This document shows, piece after piece, positions 14,601 to 23,777 of a DNA stretch of 64,000 bases. The notes below the pieces were generated by a model. That model did not search any database. It was not told the origin of the DNA and saw only the letters and a program-made list of their open reading frames with translations. Source of the stretch: Allosediminivita pacifica (lineage in GTDB: Bacteria; Pseudomonadota; Alphaproteobacteria; Rhodobacterales; Rhodobacteraceae); NCBI RefSeq assembly GCF_003054175.1, contig NZ_QBKN01000016.1, positions 1-64,000 of the forward strand. Direction: 5' to 3'. Within the stretch, counting starts at the first letter, position 1. The number at the start of each line of letters is the position of its first letter. A program made the translations under genes and the position numbers.

Positions 14601-15044
14601 GTGATCGTCGCCCATAGCCATGACCACGCCGCCGTGGGGCGACGTCCCCGCCATGTTGGCGTGCTTCATCACGTCGCCCGACCGGTCCACGCCGGGCCCC
14701 TTGCCGTACCAGAGCCCGAAAACCCCGTCGAACTTGCCCTCGCCACGAAGCTCGGCCTGCTGCGCCCCCCAGATGGCGGTGGCGGCCAGGTCCTCGTTCA
14801 GCCCTTCCTTGAAGATCACGTCCGCCTCGGCGAGGTATTTCGCCGCGCGGTTCATCTGCATGTCGACCGACCCGAGGGGCGATCCGCGGTAGCCGGTCAC
14901 GTATCCGGCCGTGTTCAGCCCCGCTGCGCGGTCGCGCGCCTTCTGCATCAGCATCAGCCGAACCAGCGCCTGGGTGCCGTTCAGCAGGACGTTATCCTTC
15001 GTCAGGTCAAAACGGTCGGACAGCGAAATCTGCGATTTGCTCAT
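11637..15044 (-). CDS. Fused indolepyruvate ferredoxin oxidoreductase (alpha/beta fusion)
   Basis: Large (1135-residue) thiamine-diphosphate and iron-sulfur enzyme that oxidatively decarboxylates aryl or branched 2-oxoacids from amino-acid catabolism to acyl-CoA, reducing ferredoxin. Order of parts: pyrimidine-binding domain (GTQALVRL, TGYRGSPLGS near residues 23-60); TPP domain with CAGCPHNTS near 430 and GIGCHYMAQW; a ferredoxin-like segment CEGCGDCGVQSNC near 635; the gamma domain with GVGGTGVVTIG near 715; and a C-terminal DUF6537-like region from about 930. This is the single-chain form common in Proteobacteria rather than separate iorA and iorB. GGAGG precedes ATG 15044. It diverges from a LysR gene across 166 bp, which makes that regulator the obvious candidate controller (inference). 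Confidence 0.93.
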   Translation of the reverse strand: MSKSQISLSDRFDLTKDNVLLNGTQALVRLMLMQKARDRAAGLNTAGYVTGYRGSPLGSVDMQMNRAAKYLAEADVIFKEGLNEDLAATAIWGAQQAELRGEGKFDGVFGLWYGKGPGVDRSGDVMKHANMAGTSPHGGVVMAMGDDHTGESSTVLHQSEYAMVDANMPVVSPAGVQEILDYGVYGYALSRYAGLWVGLKTMKDTVEATSVVDGRPDRMSFVMPDFTMPAGGLNIRLGDSPHDQEARLLDYKRPAAEAFSHANRMDKRIWGRPGAKIGFVAAGKNWLDLVHALGLLGIDEAEAERLGITTYKVGQVYPLDTKGIEEWAEGLDLIVVVEEKRKLIEGQIKEALFGNPGLRVWGGRKGARGGEVMFPERGALDPVWIAQKLGEVLVDEGRGTEALRAHLHRVEEASRADNAEDIAARLPYFCAGCPHNTSTKVPEGSRAYAGIGCHYMAQWMDRDTAGYTHMGAEGANWIGESLFSKTEHVFQNIGDGTYNHSGIQAIRAAVLSGTTMTYKILYNDAVAMTGGQKNDGGLSPSQIAAELEAMGVSKIYVVHDEKEQIDPSVFPKGLEVFERAEMQEVQERCTKVEGVSAILYIQTCAAEKRRRRKKKEFPDPDQRVFINTDVCEGCGDCGVQSNCVAILPEETELGRKRAIDQSACNKDFSCLKGFCPSFVTLEGAVPKKAATTALELPDLPDPEMAQIDGTHNIVITGVGGTGVVTIGAVLAQAAQIAGMGAGMIEMAGLAQKGGAVHIHLRVAKSPEDISAVRVATGEADALIGGDLVVSAGAKTLGLTAAGRTGAVVNSHEIITGDFTRDTEFSLPADRLEVALSARMKERLDLFDASELARATMGDSIFSNMMLFGAAWQRGLIPVPHEAIAEAITLNGAAVEKNLRAFEIGRWAILHPVEARGVMEPKVVQMPKSLDEKIAYREDALVKFQSKRLARKYRKLVDGIEDKRLKEAVAKGYHKLLAYKDEYEVARMHLETRDKVAEVFDGDPKMSFHLSPPVLNGEDPEGRPKKRKYGERMLTGFRVLAAMKFVRGTPLDPFGRLEERKMERALIAQYEADMAEWLPKADAVHMDALVALAELPLQIRGYGPVKMDNAAKAEKRREELLAALRKAPQDMVHAAE

Positions 15045-15210
15045 TTGTACAAGCCTCCTGCGCCCAACTTACAGGCAGGGGGAGGAGGTAAAAGGTCAGA
15101 TATACTGTCCCATGCGGAGATTTTTCCAGTTTTTACGACTTCGGGTTATGGTGCACTGGAAGATGGCGATTTAAGTCGCACATTATGCAGACGCAGAAAC
15201 CGGGCAGCCT

Positions 15211-16122
15211 ATGATGGACTGGGACAAACTCCGAATCTTCCACGCCGTGGCCGACGCCGGCAGTCTTACCCACGCGGGTGAGGTGCTGCACCTGTCGCAG
15301 TCAGCGGTCTCCCGACAGATCAGGGCGCTGGAGGAACATCTTGATACCAACCTGTTTCACCGCCACGCCCGCGGGCTGATCCTGACCGAGCAGGGCGAAC
15401 TCCTGTTCGACGCCACACGTTCGATGGTGAAACGCATCGACGCCGCAACCGCTCGCATCCGCGACAGCGAGGAAGAGGTCTTCGGCGAACTGCGCGTGAC
15501 CACGACCTTCGGCTTCGGATCGCTCTGGCTCGCCCCGCGCCTGCCCAAGCTCTACGAACAGTTCCCCGAGCTGAACATCGACCTGCTGCTGGATGAACGC
15601 GTGCTCGACCTCCCCATGCGCGAGGCCGATGTCGCCATCCGCATGAAGGAGCCCTCGCAGGCCGACCTGATCCGCAAGCGCCTCATGAGCATCCGCATGC
15701 GGCTCTATGCCAGCCCCGAGTATCTCGACGCCTTCGGCACCCCCGAAAAGCTCGAGGACATGTCGCAGCACCGGCTGATCTGCCAGAACACCCGCTCGGC
15801 CCAGGTCGCCGCCGGCATGATGCTCGTGCAGGAGCTTATGACCCACAACGTCCGCTCCACGCTGACCGTGAACAACTACTTCGGCGTGCTGCAGGCGGTG
15901 GTCTCGAATCTCGGCATCGGCGTCCTGCCCGACTACATCATCGAGGATTTCCCCCACGTGGTCCGCGTTCTACCCGAGGTCGAATCGATCGAGGTGCCGG
16001 TTTTCCTCGCCTACCCCGAGGAACTGCGCCATTCGAAGCGCGTCGCCGCCTTCCGCGACTTCGTCCAGAACGAGATCATCGCCCACCGCCGCACACTCAA
16101 GGCGCTTGTCGGCACCGAGTGA
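15211..16122 (+). CDS. LysR family transcriptional regulator
   Basis: A 303-residue regulator: N-terminal winged helix-turn-helix (LRIFHAVADAGSLTHAG, then SQSAVSRQIRALEEHL, residues 7-45), linker helix, and a periplasmic-binding-protein-like effector domain from about residue 90 (GELRVTTTFGFGSLWLAPRL). It is divergent from the indolepyruvate oxidoreductase gene, the classical LysR arrangement, and the 166-bp gap contains imperfect dyads such as CCAGT...ACTGG between about 15128 and 15166. The start could be either of two adjacent ATGs (15211 or 15214). The effector is not deducible. Confidence 0.92.
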   Translation: MMDWDKLRIFHAVADAGSLTHAGEVLHLSQSAVSRQIRALEEHLDTNLFHRHARGLILTEQGELLFDATRSMVKRIDAATARIRDSEEEVFGELRVTTTFGFGSLWLAPRLPKLYEQFPELNIDLLLDERVLDLPMREADVAIRMKEPSQADLIRKRLMSIRMRLYASPEYLDAFGTPEKLEDMSQHRLICQNTRSAQVAAGMMLVQELMTHNVRSTLTVNNYFGVLQAVVSNLGIGVLPDYIIEDFPHVVRVLPEVESIEVPVFLAYPEELRHSKRVAAFRDFVQNEIIAHRRTLKALVGTE

Positions 16123-16203
16123 ACTCGCCTTAAGGTTACATTCACAAATTGTGGTATGCGGGCCACGCATGGCGGCAATGCTGCAGATGCGTGGTGATTG
16201 CGC

Positions 16204-16231
16204 TTGATCGACTCGGCGCAGATGACATATT
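16204..16231 (+). promoter_or_regulatory. Candidate sigma-70-type promoter for the small RNA
   Basis: TTGATC (16204-16209) and CATATT (16226-16231) are separated by 16 nt. A start about 7 nt downstream would give a transcript of roughly 80 nt ending at the T-run of the strong terminator at 16293-16321. Identification is by pattern only. Confidence 0.4.
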
Positions 16232-16237
16232 CGGCAG

Positions 16238-16321
16238 ACGAAGCTTGAAGCGCTCAACGGCGCATCATCTTCATACCTCCCTGTTGGACTACGGCCGAGC
16301 TTTGTGCTCGGCCTTTTTTTT
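16238..16321 (+). ncRNA. Probable trans-acting small RNA with CCTCCCT segment (alpha-r8/MmgR-like)
   Basis: Between lysR and purL there is a promoter-like pair, about 80 nt of non-coding sequence, and a textbook intrinsic terminator. The region just before the terminator reads ACCTCCCTGTTGGACT, an anti-Shine-Dalgarno-like pyrimidine stretch expected to be single-stranded. That arrangement resembles the alphaproteobacterial alpha-r8 (MmgR) small RNAs, which carry a conserved CCTCCCT stretch close to their terminator. No ORF with a ribosome binding site covers it. The family label is from memory and needs a covariance-model search; the presence of some short transcript is the better-supported part. 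Confidence 0.5.
16293..16321 (+). terminator. Strong intrinsic terminator of the small RNA
   Basis: Stem GGCCGAGC (16293-16300) / GCTCGGCC (16306-16313), 5-nt loop TTTGT, followed by eight T residues. It lies 170 bp after the lysR stop, so it most likely ends the small RNA and acts as back-up for lysR. Confidence 0.9.
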
Positions 16322-16464
16322 CAGCAACTGCGGGGGATCAAACCTGTCTCTCTCAACTCTGCATCTGTGCGAAGGCATGAAATGCGCTGGCCGAACCCGA
16401 TCCCAGCCCGTCAGTTCTGTCAACATCCCGCCACTTCAGCTCAGGCGCGGGATCGCAGACGCAG

Positions 16465-16494
16465 AAAAAAGACCGCCCCACAATCACGTGGGGC
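16465..16494 (-). terminator. Intrinsic terminator of the small minus-strand gene
   Basis: Read on the minus strand, GCCCCAC / GTGGGGC forms a 7-bp perfect stem (16475-16481 with 16488-16494) followed, after GGTC, by six T residues. It lies 107 bp past the stop of the 54-residue gene at 16601-16765, supporting that gene as a real transcription unit. Confidence 0.75.
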
Positions 16495-16600
16495 AGCCCG
16501 GGCACAAATCTTGTGCGAAAGAAAAACAAAACGATGCCATCCTAGGGCGTTTCCGCCCGGTCCGGCGCTATCGGGGCCGCGCTACGTGCGCCCCACGATC

Positions 16601-16765
16601 TCAACGGCGGAACAACCGGTCGTGGCCGAGGGCGCGACGCGGGCTGTAGGCCAAGGCCGCCACGGGCGACCGCCGACGGCGGCGGCGCATCATCATTTCC
16701 GCGCAGCCCACGGCTGCGACAGTTCCGAGCAGGCAAAGCGCCAGGCTGACATAATTCTGGGACAT
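16601..16765 (-). CDS. Small Arg-rich single-pass membrane protein
   Basis: A 54-residue frame with a good ribosome binding site (GGAGG five bases before ATG 16765), a hydrophobic helix SLALCLLGTVAAVGCA (about residues 7-22), and then MMMRRRRRR and an arginine-rich tail. Positive residues after the helix predict an outside N-terminus or a type I/II anchor with a cytoplasmic basic tail. It is transcribed against both neighbours and has its own intrinsic terminator. I recognise no family. The arginine run could bind RNA, DNA or acidic phospholipids, but that is only a guess. Confidence 0.6.
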   Translation of the reverse strand: MSQNYVSLALCLLGTVAAVGCAEMMMRRRRRRSPVAALAYSPRRALGHDRLFRR

Positions 16766-16911
16766 GAGGCCTCCATCATCTGCGGGAGTTGCCCCATTAC
16801 TACGCCTGATCCCCCCACAAGGTTGCAATCACCGCCCTTCCGCGTGCTCCGGGGGCTTTTCTGTCCCCCTCCCTTGCCATAAACAGCGCCCAACTTAATG
16901 CGGGGGATGGC

Positions 16912-19071
16912 ATGCAGGAACCGGAGATCACCGAAGAGCTGATCGAGGCACACGGGATCAGGCCCGAGGAATACGCCGAGATCCTGCGCATCCTGAACCG
17001 CGCGCCCACCTTCACCGAGCTCGGTATCTTCTCGGCCATGTGGAACGAGCACTGCTCCTACAAGAGCTCCAAGAAGTGGCTGCGCACCCTGCCGACCGAC
17101 GGCCCGCAGGTCATCTGCGGCCCGGGCGAGAACGCGGGTGTCGTGGACATCGGCGACGGCCAGGCGGTCGTCTTCAAGATGGAAAGCCACAACCATCCCT
17201 CCTACATCGAACCCTATCAGGGCGCGGCCACCGGCGTGGGCGGCATCCTGCGCGACGTCTTCACCATGGGCGCGCGCCCCATCGCCGCCATGAACGCGCT
17301 CAGCTTCGGTGAAAAGGATCACCCCCGCACCCGTACCGTCGTGCATGGCGTGGTCGAGGGTATCGGCGGCTACGGCAATTCCTTCGGCGTGCCCACCGTG
17401 GGCGGCGAGGTCCGCTTCCACCCCGCCTACAACGGCAACTGCCTCGTCAACGCCTTCGCCGCCGGCCTCGCCGATACCGACAAGATCTTCTACTCCGCCG
17501 CCAGCGGCGTCGGCCGCCCGGTGGTCTACCTCGGTGCCAAGACCGGTCGCGACGGCGTCGGAGGTGCCACAATGGCCAGCGCCGAATTCGACGAGGGCAT
17601 CGACGAGAAACGCCCCACCGTCCAGGTCGGCGACCCCTTCACCGAAAAGCGCCTGATGGAGGCCTGCCTCGAGCTCATGGCCACGGGCGCCGTAATCTCG
17701 ATCCAGGACATGGGCGCCGCGGGCCTGACCTGCTCGGCGGTGGAGATGGGCGACAAGGGCGGCCTCGGCGTCCGCCTCGACCTCGACCGCGTGCCGGTGC
17801 GCGAAACCGCCATGACGGCCTACGAGATGATGCTCTCCGAAAGCCAGGAGCGCATGCTCATGGTGCTCGACCCCGAGAAGGAGGATGTCGCCCGCGCCGT
17901 CTTCGACAAGTGGGACCTCGACTTCGCCGTGGTCGGCGAAACCATCGACGAGGACCGCTTCCTCATCATGCACGGCGGCGAGGTGAAGGCCGACCTGCCG
18001 CTGCGCGCCCTTTCCGGCAACGCCCCCGAATACGACCGCCCGTGGGAGCCCTGCGAGCCCCCGGCCCCGCTCGAGGACGTGCCCCAGGTCGATCCCGTCG
18101 ACGCGCTGCGCATCCTCGCGACCTCGCCCAACTACTGCTCGCGCGCCTGGGTATACGAGCAATACGACAGTACCGTCATGGCCGACACGGAAAATGGCCC
18201 CGGCTGGGGCGCGGGCCTCGTGCGCGTGCACGGCACGGGCAAGCACCTCGCCTTCACCTGCGACGTGACCCCGCGGTACGTGCGCGCCAACCCCGAGATG
18301 GGCGGCGCCCAGGCCGTGGCCGAGGCCTGGCGCAACCTCTGCGCGCTCGGCGCCAAGCCGCTGGCGACCACCGACAACCTCAACTTCGGCAACCCCGAAA
18401 AGCCCGAGATCATGGGCCAGTTCGTCGGCGCCCTCAAGGGCATCGGCCGCGCCTGCACCGCGCTCGACATGCCCATCGTCTCGGGCAACGTCTCGCTCTA
18501 CAACGAAACCGACGGCGTGCCGATCCTGCCCACCCCTTCGATCGGCGCCGTGGGCCTCATCGCCGAGGGCGAAGAGCCGATCCTCGGCCGCGCCCGCGAC
18601 GGGCACGTGGCGCTCATGGTCGGCCGGCAGGGCTCGCACCTCGGCCAGTCCGCCCTGCTCTACGAGGTCTTCAACCGCGAGGACGGCGACGCCCCCGAGG
18701 TCGATCTCGACGAGGAGCGCCGCAACGGCGAGTTCATCCGCGACAACCGCGACTGGATCCGCGCCTGCACCGACCTCTCCGACGGCGGCCTCGCCATGGC
18801 CGCCTTCGAGATGGCCGTGGCCTCGGGCACCGGCGTCAGCATCGACAGCGACGACACTGCGACGCTCTTCGGCGAGGACCAGGGCCGCTACCTCGTCGCC
18901 TGCAACTTCGACGCGGCCGAGGCCCTGATGATCGCTGCCGGCCGCGCCGGCGTCACGCTCACCACCGTGGGACGCTTCACCGGCGACGACGTGAAGTTCG
19001 GAGGCTCCTCCGCCCCCCTAGACGAACTCGCCCACGCCTGGAAAGGCGCCTTCGCCGAGCACTTCGCCTGA
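16912..19071 (+). CDS. purL: Phosphoribosylformylglycinamidine synthase subunit PurL
   Basis: Catalytic ATP-dependent subunit of the small PurL/PurQ/PurS complex; it makes FGAM in de novo purine synthesis. The 719 residues match the small-type PurL. Visible are [10 protein letters not shown] near residue 45, KMESHNHPS near 92, [11 protein letters not shown]-type glycine loops, [10 protein letters not shown] near 270, and a second half with the DLSDGGLAM motif near 625. ATG 16912 ([11 protein letters not shown]) fits the family start. purS and purQ are not in the window. The gene is followed by a large inverted repeat rather than by another gene in tight spacing. Confidence 0.97.
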   Translation: MQEPEITEELIEAHGIRPEEYAEILRILNRAPTFTELGIFSAMWNEHCSYKSSKKWLRTLPTDGPQVICGPGENAGVVDIGDGQAVVFKMESHNHPSYIEPYQGAATGVGGILRDVFTMGARPIAAMNALSFGEKDHPRTRTVVHGVVEGIGGYGNSFGVPTVGGEVRFHPAYNGNCLVNAFAAGLADTDKIFYSAASGVGRPVVYLGAKTGRDGVGGATMASAEFDEGIDEKRPTVQVGDPFTEKRLMEACLELMATGAVISIQDMGAAGLTCSAVEMGDKGGLGVRLDLDRVPVRETAMTAYEMMLSESQERMLMVLDPEKEDVARAVFDKWDLDFAVVGETIDEDRFLIMHGGEVKADLPLRALSGNAPEYDRPWEPCEPPAPLEDVPQVDPVDALRILATSPNYCSRAWVYEQYDSTVMADTENGPGWGAGLVRVHGTGKHLAFTCDVTPRYVRANPEMGGAQAVAEAWRNLCALGAKPLATTDNLNFGNPEKPEIMGQFVGALKGIGRACTALDMPIVSGNVSLYNETDGVPILPTPSIGAVGLIAEGEEPILGRARDGHVALMVGRQGSHLGQSALLYEVFNREDGDAPEVDLDEERRNGEFIRDNRDWIRACTDLSDGGLAMAAFEMAVASGTGVSIDSDDTATLFGEDQGRYLVACNFDAAEALMIAAGRAGVTLTTVGRFTGDDVKFGGSSAPLDELAHAWKGAFAEHFA

Positions 19072-19088
19072 CGCTGGGGCGCCACGCC

Positions 19089-19242
19089 CCGCTTCTTCTT
19101 GGTCCAAATATTCCGGGGTCCGGGGCAGAGCCCCGGTCCGTCGCTTGCAGGGGACGCGCCCCACCGACCACCGAAGCGCCGAGGGCCAATCCCCGGGGCT
19201 CTGCCCCGGACCCCGAGGTATTTGGGGCGAAAAGAAGCAGGG
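19089..19242. repeat. Family 2 element, head-to-head inverted pair
   Basis: Two arms of about 48-50 bp (19089-19136 and 19193-19242) are near-perfect reverse complements around a 56-bp spacer. Each arm reads CTTCTT(C/T)TT, then (G/C)CCAAATA, then CGGGGTCCGGGGCAGAGCCCCGG. The inner GGGGCAGAGCCCC half is itself a hairpin, so each arm folds alone or with its partner. The pair sits between purL and the M48 protease gene and may terminate purL transcription. Related copies are at 42034, 45784 and 56926. Confidence 0.85.
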
Positions 19243-19303
19243 CGGCGCGGCGGCCGGCGTTGCGCCCCCTTCCCCGCCGCGCGAAATCCCCCATATTCAA
19301 AGC

Positions 19304-19990
19304 ATGCTCAAGTTCACACCGATCCTGCTCGCGATCCTCTACGCGCTCGTCATGTACCGCTTCTCGAACTGGCGCACCGCCAAGGAACTCGATGCGAAAT
19401 CGACCGAGCTCGCCGATCCGCGGCTGAAGAAGATCACCGACCGGCTCGCCGCGGCGCTCGATCTGCCGCGCGTGCGGGTGAACATCTACGAGATCGATCC
19501 CGTGAACGGTCTTGCTGCCCCCGACGGGCGCATCTTCATCACCCGCGGCTTCTTCCGGAAGTATCAGCAGGGCGAGGTCAGCGCCGAAGAGCTCGCCAGC
19601 GTCATCGCGCACGAGCTTGGCCACGTGGCGCTTGGCCATTCGCGCCGCCGCATGATCGATTTCTCGGGCCAGAACGCCGTACGCATGGCGCTGTCGATGG
19701 TGCTGGGGCGGCTGATCCCCGGGCTCGGGATCTACATCGCCAATGCGGTCGCCTCGCTGCTGGCCGCCCGCCTCTCGCGGCAGGACGAATACGAGGCCGA
19801 CGCCTATGCCGCGGCGCTGCTCTCCAAGGCCGGCATCGGCGTCGGCCCGCAGAAATCGCTCTTCCGCAAGCTAGACGCCCTGACCCAGGGCCGCTCGGGC
19901 AGCGCGCCGGCCTGGCTCATGTCCCACCCCAAGACGGACGAGCGCATCGCCGCGCTCGACCGGCTCGAGGCGCGCTGGGGCACGGAGTGA
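19304..19990 (+). CDS. M48 family metalloprotease
   Basis: Membrane-anchored zinc endopeptidase of 228 residues. An N-terminal hydrophobic segment (ILLAILYALVMYRF, about residues 5-18) precedes the protease domain with the zinc motif HELGH (around residue 107) and the third ligand in DEYEADAYA, as in HtpX/Oma1-type peptidases. A second hydrophobic stretch lies between them (LGRLIPGLGIYIANAVASLL). It probably acts in membrane-protein or envelope quality control (family knowledge). The start at 19304 lies beyond the inverted repeat; the longer upstream frame would translate the repeat and is rejected. No clear ribosome binding site is visible. Confidence 0.88.
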   Translation: MLKFTPILLAILYALVMYRFSNWRTAKELDAKSTELADPRLKKITDRLAAALDLPRVRVNIYEIDPVNGLAAPDGRIFITRGFFRKYQQGEVSAEELASVIAHELGHVALGHSRRRMIDFSGQNAVRMALSMVLGRLIPGLGIYIANAVASLLAARLSRQDEYEADAYAAALLSKAGIGVGPQKSLFRKLDALTQGRSGSAPAWLMSHPKTDERIAALDRLEARWGTE

Positions 19991-20006
19991 CCGCGCACCG
20001 CAGCCT

Positions 20007-23000
20007 TCACTCGCCGTAGCCGCCGGGCGTCGGCGTCACCACGACCACCACGTCGCCCTCGTCGACGCTCGCCTGATCGCAGGCCTCGAGCACCTCGGTC
20101 TCGCCGTCCGCGCGCCGGATCTCGGTGCGCCCGCAGCGCCCCTCGGCGCCGCCCTTCAGGCCGCGCGGCGCAAGCCCCCGGTGCGAGGACAGGATCGAGA
20201 GGTCCATCGGCTCGAGGAACCGGATCGCCCGCGTCGTGCCGTCACCGCCGTGCTTGCGACCCGCGCCGCCCGACCCTTCGTCGATGCGGAACTCCTCGAG
20301 CATAACCGGGTAGCGACTTTCCAGAACCTCCGGGTCGGTGAGGCGCGAGTTGGTCATGTGCACGTGCACGCCCGCCTGCCCGTCGAACTCGCGCCCGTCG
20401 TTCATGCGGCCCGCGGGGGACCCGGCGCAGATCGTCTCGTAGTACTGGTGCCGGTCGTTGCCGAAGGTGAGGTTGTTCATGGTCCCTTCGCTGTTCGACA
20501 TGGCCCCGAGCGCGCCGAAGAGCGCATTGGTCACGTGCTGCGAGGTTTCCACGTTGCCCGCCACGACCGCCGCCGGGTAGCGCGGCGCCAGCATGCAGCC
20601 GTCGGGCACCTTGATGGTGATCGGCCGCAGGCAACCCGCATTCATCGGGATGGGGCTTTCGACCATGACGCGGAAGACGTAGAGCACCGCCGCCCGCGTC
20701 ACCGGTTCCGGCGCGTTGAAGTTGTTCTTCTGCATCTCCGAGGTGCCGGTGAAGTCCACCGTGGCCTCGCGCCGCTCGCGGTCGATGGTGATCTTCACGC
20801 GGATCTCCTGCCCGGTGTCGGTCGGATAGGTGTATTCCCCGTCCTCGAGCCGCGTCAACACGCGCGCCACCTCGGCGGCGGCATTGTCCTGCACGTGACC
20901 CATGTAGGCCTGCACGACCTCCAGCCCGAACATCCCGATCATCCGACGCAGCTCTGCCGCGCCGCGGGCGTTGGCGGCGACCTGCGCCTTGAGGTCGGCG
21001 ACGTTCTGGTCCGGGTTCCGGCAGGGATATTCGTGATCCGTCAGCAGTTCGCGCAGCGGCCCGTCGCGGAAACGGCCGTTCTCGACCAGCAGGAAGTTGT
21101 CGATCAGCACCCCTTCCTCGTCCACACTGGTGGCCCGCGGCGTCATCGACCCCGGCGCGACGCCCCCCACATCTGCGTGGTGCCCGCGCGAGGCGGTCCA
21201 GAACAGGATGTCGGTGCCGTCCTCGTCGAAGACGGGCGTGACCACGGTGATGTCCGGCAGGTGCGTGCCGCCGTTGTAGGGCGCGTTCAGCGCAAAGACG
21301 TCGCCGGGGCGCACCTTGCCCTCGTTCTGGCGGATCACCGCCTCGACCGAGCGGTCCATGCTGCCCAGGTGAACCGGCATGTGCGGGGCGTTGGCCACCA
21401 GCGCGCCATCGGCGTCTAAGACCGCGCAGGAGAAGTCGAGCCGTTCCTTGATGTTCACCGAGCGCGCCGTCTTTTGCAGCGCGACGCCCATCTGTTCGGC
21501 GATGTTCATGAAGAGGTTGTTGAAGACCTCGAGCAGGATCGGATCGGCCTCGGTCCCCGCGGCGTGATCGCGGCGTGCGGCCTCGGCGCGGGTCATGACG
21601 ATGTGGTCATGCGCGCTGATCTGCCCCTGCCAGCCGGGCTCGACCACGACGGTCTGGTTCTTCTCGATGATGAGCGCGGGGCCCGCGAATTCGCTGCCGG
21701 CATGCAGGCTTTCGCGCCGGATCACCGCCGCATCGTGCCACTTGCCGCCCGAAAAGACCGGCACCGTGGTCTCGGCCTCGGCGCCGGCGCTGTCCAGCGC
21801 CTCGTTGGGTTCGACATCGTCGTCCTTGGCGTGGGCTTCGCCCTCGACCTCGACCGCCTCGACCACCAGCGCCGCATCGGGATCAGTAAAGCCGAATTCC
21901 GCCTCGTGCGCGGCCTCGAAGGCCTTGCGCGCCGCATCGGCATCGCCTTCCCAGGTGACCGGCAAGGGCGTGTCGGTGCCCGCGTAGCGCAGGTGCAGGC
22001 GACGGCGCATCTCGGCCTCGCCCCGGGCCACGCCCTGCTCGGACAGGGCCGTCGCAACCTCGCTCTCCAACCGGCCGAGGGCCTCCTCGATGCCCACCAG
22101 CGCCGCGTCCGAGAACTCCGTCTCGAGCCCCTGCTGGCGGGATTCCGTCACGCGGGCGAGACCGATGCCGTAGGCCGACAACAGCCCCGACAGCGGATGG
22201 ATCAGCACCTGCGTCATGCCGAGCGCATCGGCCACGAGGCAGGCATGCTGCCCGCCCGCGCCGCCGAAGGCGTTGAGGAGGTAGCGGGTGACGTCATGGC
22301 CGCGCTGGACCGAGATCTTCTTGATGGCGTTGGCCATGTTCTCGACCGCGATGCGCAGGAAGCCCTCGGCCACCTCTTCGGGCGCTTTTCCTTCGGCCTC
22401 TGCAATCTCGGCGAACTTGGCGGCCACCGTCTCGCGGTCGAGTTTCTGATCCTGGTCGGGGCCGAAGATGGCGGGGAAGAAGTCGGGGTTGAGCTTGCCC
22501 AGCATGACGTTGGCATCCGTCACCGTCAGCGGCCCGCCGTTGCGGTAGCAGGCCGGCCCCGGGTGGGCGCCGGCGCTGTCCGGCCCTACGCGGAAGCGCC
22601 CCGGATCGGCATGCAGGATCGAGCCGCCACCTGCGGCGACGGTGTGCACGCGGACCATCGGGGTGCGCATCCGGACACCGGCGACCTGGGTCTCGAACGC
22701 ACGCTCAAAAGCGCCGTCGAAGTGGGCGACGTCCGTGGAGGTGCCACCCATATCGAAGCCGATGACCTTGTCGTGCCCGGCGATCTGGCCGGTGCGGGCC
22801 ATGCCGACGACGCCGCCCGCGGGACCCGACAGGATCGCGTCGCGGCCCTTGAAGCGGTCGGCGGCGGTAAGACCGCCCGAGGACATCATGAAGAGCAGCG
22901 TGGGGCCGTCTTCGTCGGGCGGCGTCGCACCAAGCGCACCGGCCACCTTCTCGACGTAACGCGACAGGATCGGCGTGAGGTAGGCATCCACCACCGTCGT

Positions 23001-23627
23001 ATCGCCCCGGCCCACCAGCTTGATCAGCGGCGAGACCTCGTGGCTCACCGAGACCTGGCCCAGCCCGACCTCGCGCGCCACCGCCTCGATCTGCTTCTCG
23101 TGCTCGGGCGCGGTCCAGGCGTGCATCAGCACGATGGCCACCGCGTCGATGCCGTCGGCCTTGGCCTCTTCCAGCGCGCCGCGCACGGATTCGGGGTCCA
23201 GCGGGGTTTCCACCGTGCCGTCCGCGCGCACCCGCTCCTCGACCTCCACGACCCGCTCGTAAAGCTGTTCGGGCAGCGTGATCTCCTTGGCGAAGATGTC
23301 TGGCCGGTCCTGATAGGCCAGCCGCAGCGCATCGCGGAAGCCCTTGGTGATCAGCAGCAGCGTCCGATCGCCCTTGCGTTCCAGCAGCGCATTGGTGGCC
23401 ACGGTGGTGCCCATCCGCACGGTACCGACGCGGGCCGGGTCGATCTCGTCCTCGCCAAGATGCCGGCGGATGCCCTCGATGGCGGCATCCTCGTAGACGC
23501 CCGGATTCTCGGACAGGAGCTTCATCGCGGCAAGCGCGCCATCCGGTGCGCGGCCGATGACGTCGGTGAAGGTGCCGCCCCGGTCGATCCAGAAATCCCA
23601 GCGATTCGTCTCTGTCTGCCTGTTCAT
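20007..23627 (-). CDS. Fused hydantoinase A/B (5-oxoprolinase-type) enzyme
   Basis: Cytosolic ATP-dependent cyclic-amide hydrolase of 1206 residues. The hydantoinase A/oxoprolinase half occupies about residues 1-690 ([14 protein letters not shown] at 11-24, [13 protein letters not shown] near 310), and the hydantoinase B half about 700-1206 ([20 protein letters not shown] near 695, followed by the [12 protein letters not shown] segment). Single-chain fusions of this size match eukaryote-like 5-oxoprolinase, which opens 5-oxo-L-proline to glutamate. Bacterial relatives also act on hydantoins or N-methylhydantoin, so the substrate is open. ATG 23627 ([10 protein letters not shown]) is preceded by GGAGA. 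It diverges from a TRAP transporter operon, which suggests that transporter imports its substrate (inference). Confidence 0.9.
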   Translation of the reverse strand: MNRQTETNRWDFWIDRGGTFTDVIGRAPDGALAAMKLLSENPGVYEDAAIEGIRRHLGEDEIDPARVGTVRMGTTVATNALLERKGDRTLLLITKGFRDALRLAYQDRPDIFAKEITLPEQLYERVVEVEERVRADGTVETPLDPESVRGALEEAKADGIDAVAIVLMHAWTAPEHEKQIEAVAREVGLGQVSVSHEVSPLIKLVGRGDTTVVDAYLTPILSRYVEKVAGALGATPPDEDGPTLLFMMSSGGLTAADRFKGRDAILSGPAGGVVGMARTGQIAGHDKVIGFDMGGTSTDVAHFDGAFERAFETQVAGVRMRTPMVRVHTVAAGGGSILHADPGRFRVGPDSAGAHPGPACYRNGGPLTVTDANVMLGKLNPDFFPAIFGPDQDQKLDRETVAAKFAEIAEAEGKAPEEVAEGFLRIAVENMANAIKKISVQRGHDVTRYLLNAFGGAGGQHACLVADALGMTQVLIHPLSGLLSAYGIGLARVTESRQQGLETEFSDAALVGIEEALGRLESEVATALSEQGVARGEAEMRRRLHLRYAGTDTPLPVTWEGDADAARKAFEAAHEAEFGFTDPDAALVVEAVEVEGEAHAKDDDVEPNEALDSAGAEAETTVPVFSGGKWHDAAVIRRESLHAGSEFAGPALIIEKNQTVVVEPGWQGQISAHDHIVMTRAEAARRDHAAGTEADPILLEVFNNLFMNIAEQMGVALQKTARSVNIKERLDFSCAVLDADGALVANAPHMPVHLGSMDRSVEAVIRQNEGKVRPGDVFALNAPYNGGTHLPDITVVTPVFDEDGTDILFWTASRGHHADVGGVAPGSMTPRATSVDEEGVLIDNFLLVENGRFRDGPLRELLTDHEYPCRNPDQNVADLKAQVAANARGAAELRRMIGMFGLEVVQAYMGHVQDNAAAEVARVLTRLEDGEYTYPTDTGQEIRVKITIDRERREATVDFTGTSEMQKNNFNAPEPVTRAAVLYVFRVMVESPIPMNAGCLRPITIKVPDGCMLAPRYPAAVVAGNVETSQHVTNALFGALGAMSNSEGTMNNLTFGNDRHQYYETICAGSPAGRMNDGREFDGQAGVHVHMTNSRLTDPEVLESRYPVMLEEFRIDEGSGGAGRKHGGDGTTRAIRFLEPMDLSILSSHRGLAPRGLKGGAEGRCGRTEIRRADGETEVLEACDQASVDEGDVVVVVTPTPGGYGE

Positions 23628-23671
23628 TGAGCTGTCTCCGGGGCGTTGAATTACGTTTCGATGGCAAATCG

Positions 23672-23697
23672 TTGACAAAATGAAAACGTCTGGTCAA
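23672..23697. promoter_or_regulatory. TTGAC-N16-GTCAA dyad in the oxoprolinase/TRAP divergent promoter region
   Basis: TTGAC (23672-23676) and GTCAA (23693-23697) are inverted, so each strand carries a -35-like TTGAC hexamer facing the other. The 150-bp gap between the divergent starts must hold both promoters. The dyad could be the operator for the MarR-like regulator at the end of the TRAP operon, or simply overlapping promoter elements. Confidence 0.35.
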
Positions 23698-23777
23698 GCT
23701 TTCCTTGTCCGGAGCGCGTGCGGCCCGCCCCGGTTTTGCCAAGGCCGCCAGAGAAACAGACAAAACAGGGACCGAAG

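Noticed and set aside
11607-15281. A 1224-codon plus-strand frame opposite the indolepyruvate oxidoreductase gene
   Set aside because: It is antisense to a fully recognisable enzyme and has an Arg/His/Leu/Ala-rich composition produced by complementing GC3-rich codons. No family motif or ribosome binding site was seen.
16169-16207. A 12-codon leader-peptide-like frame within a CCACGCAT/ATGCGTGG hairpin after lysR
   Set aside because: There is no ribosome binding site, no run of codons for one amino acid and no biosynthetic gene immediately downstream, so attenuation is not supported. The hairpin may simply help end lysR transcription.
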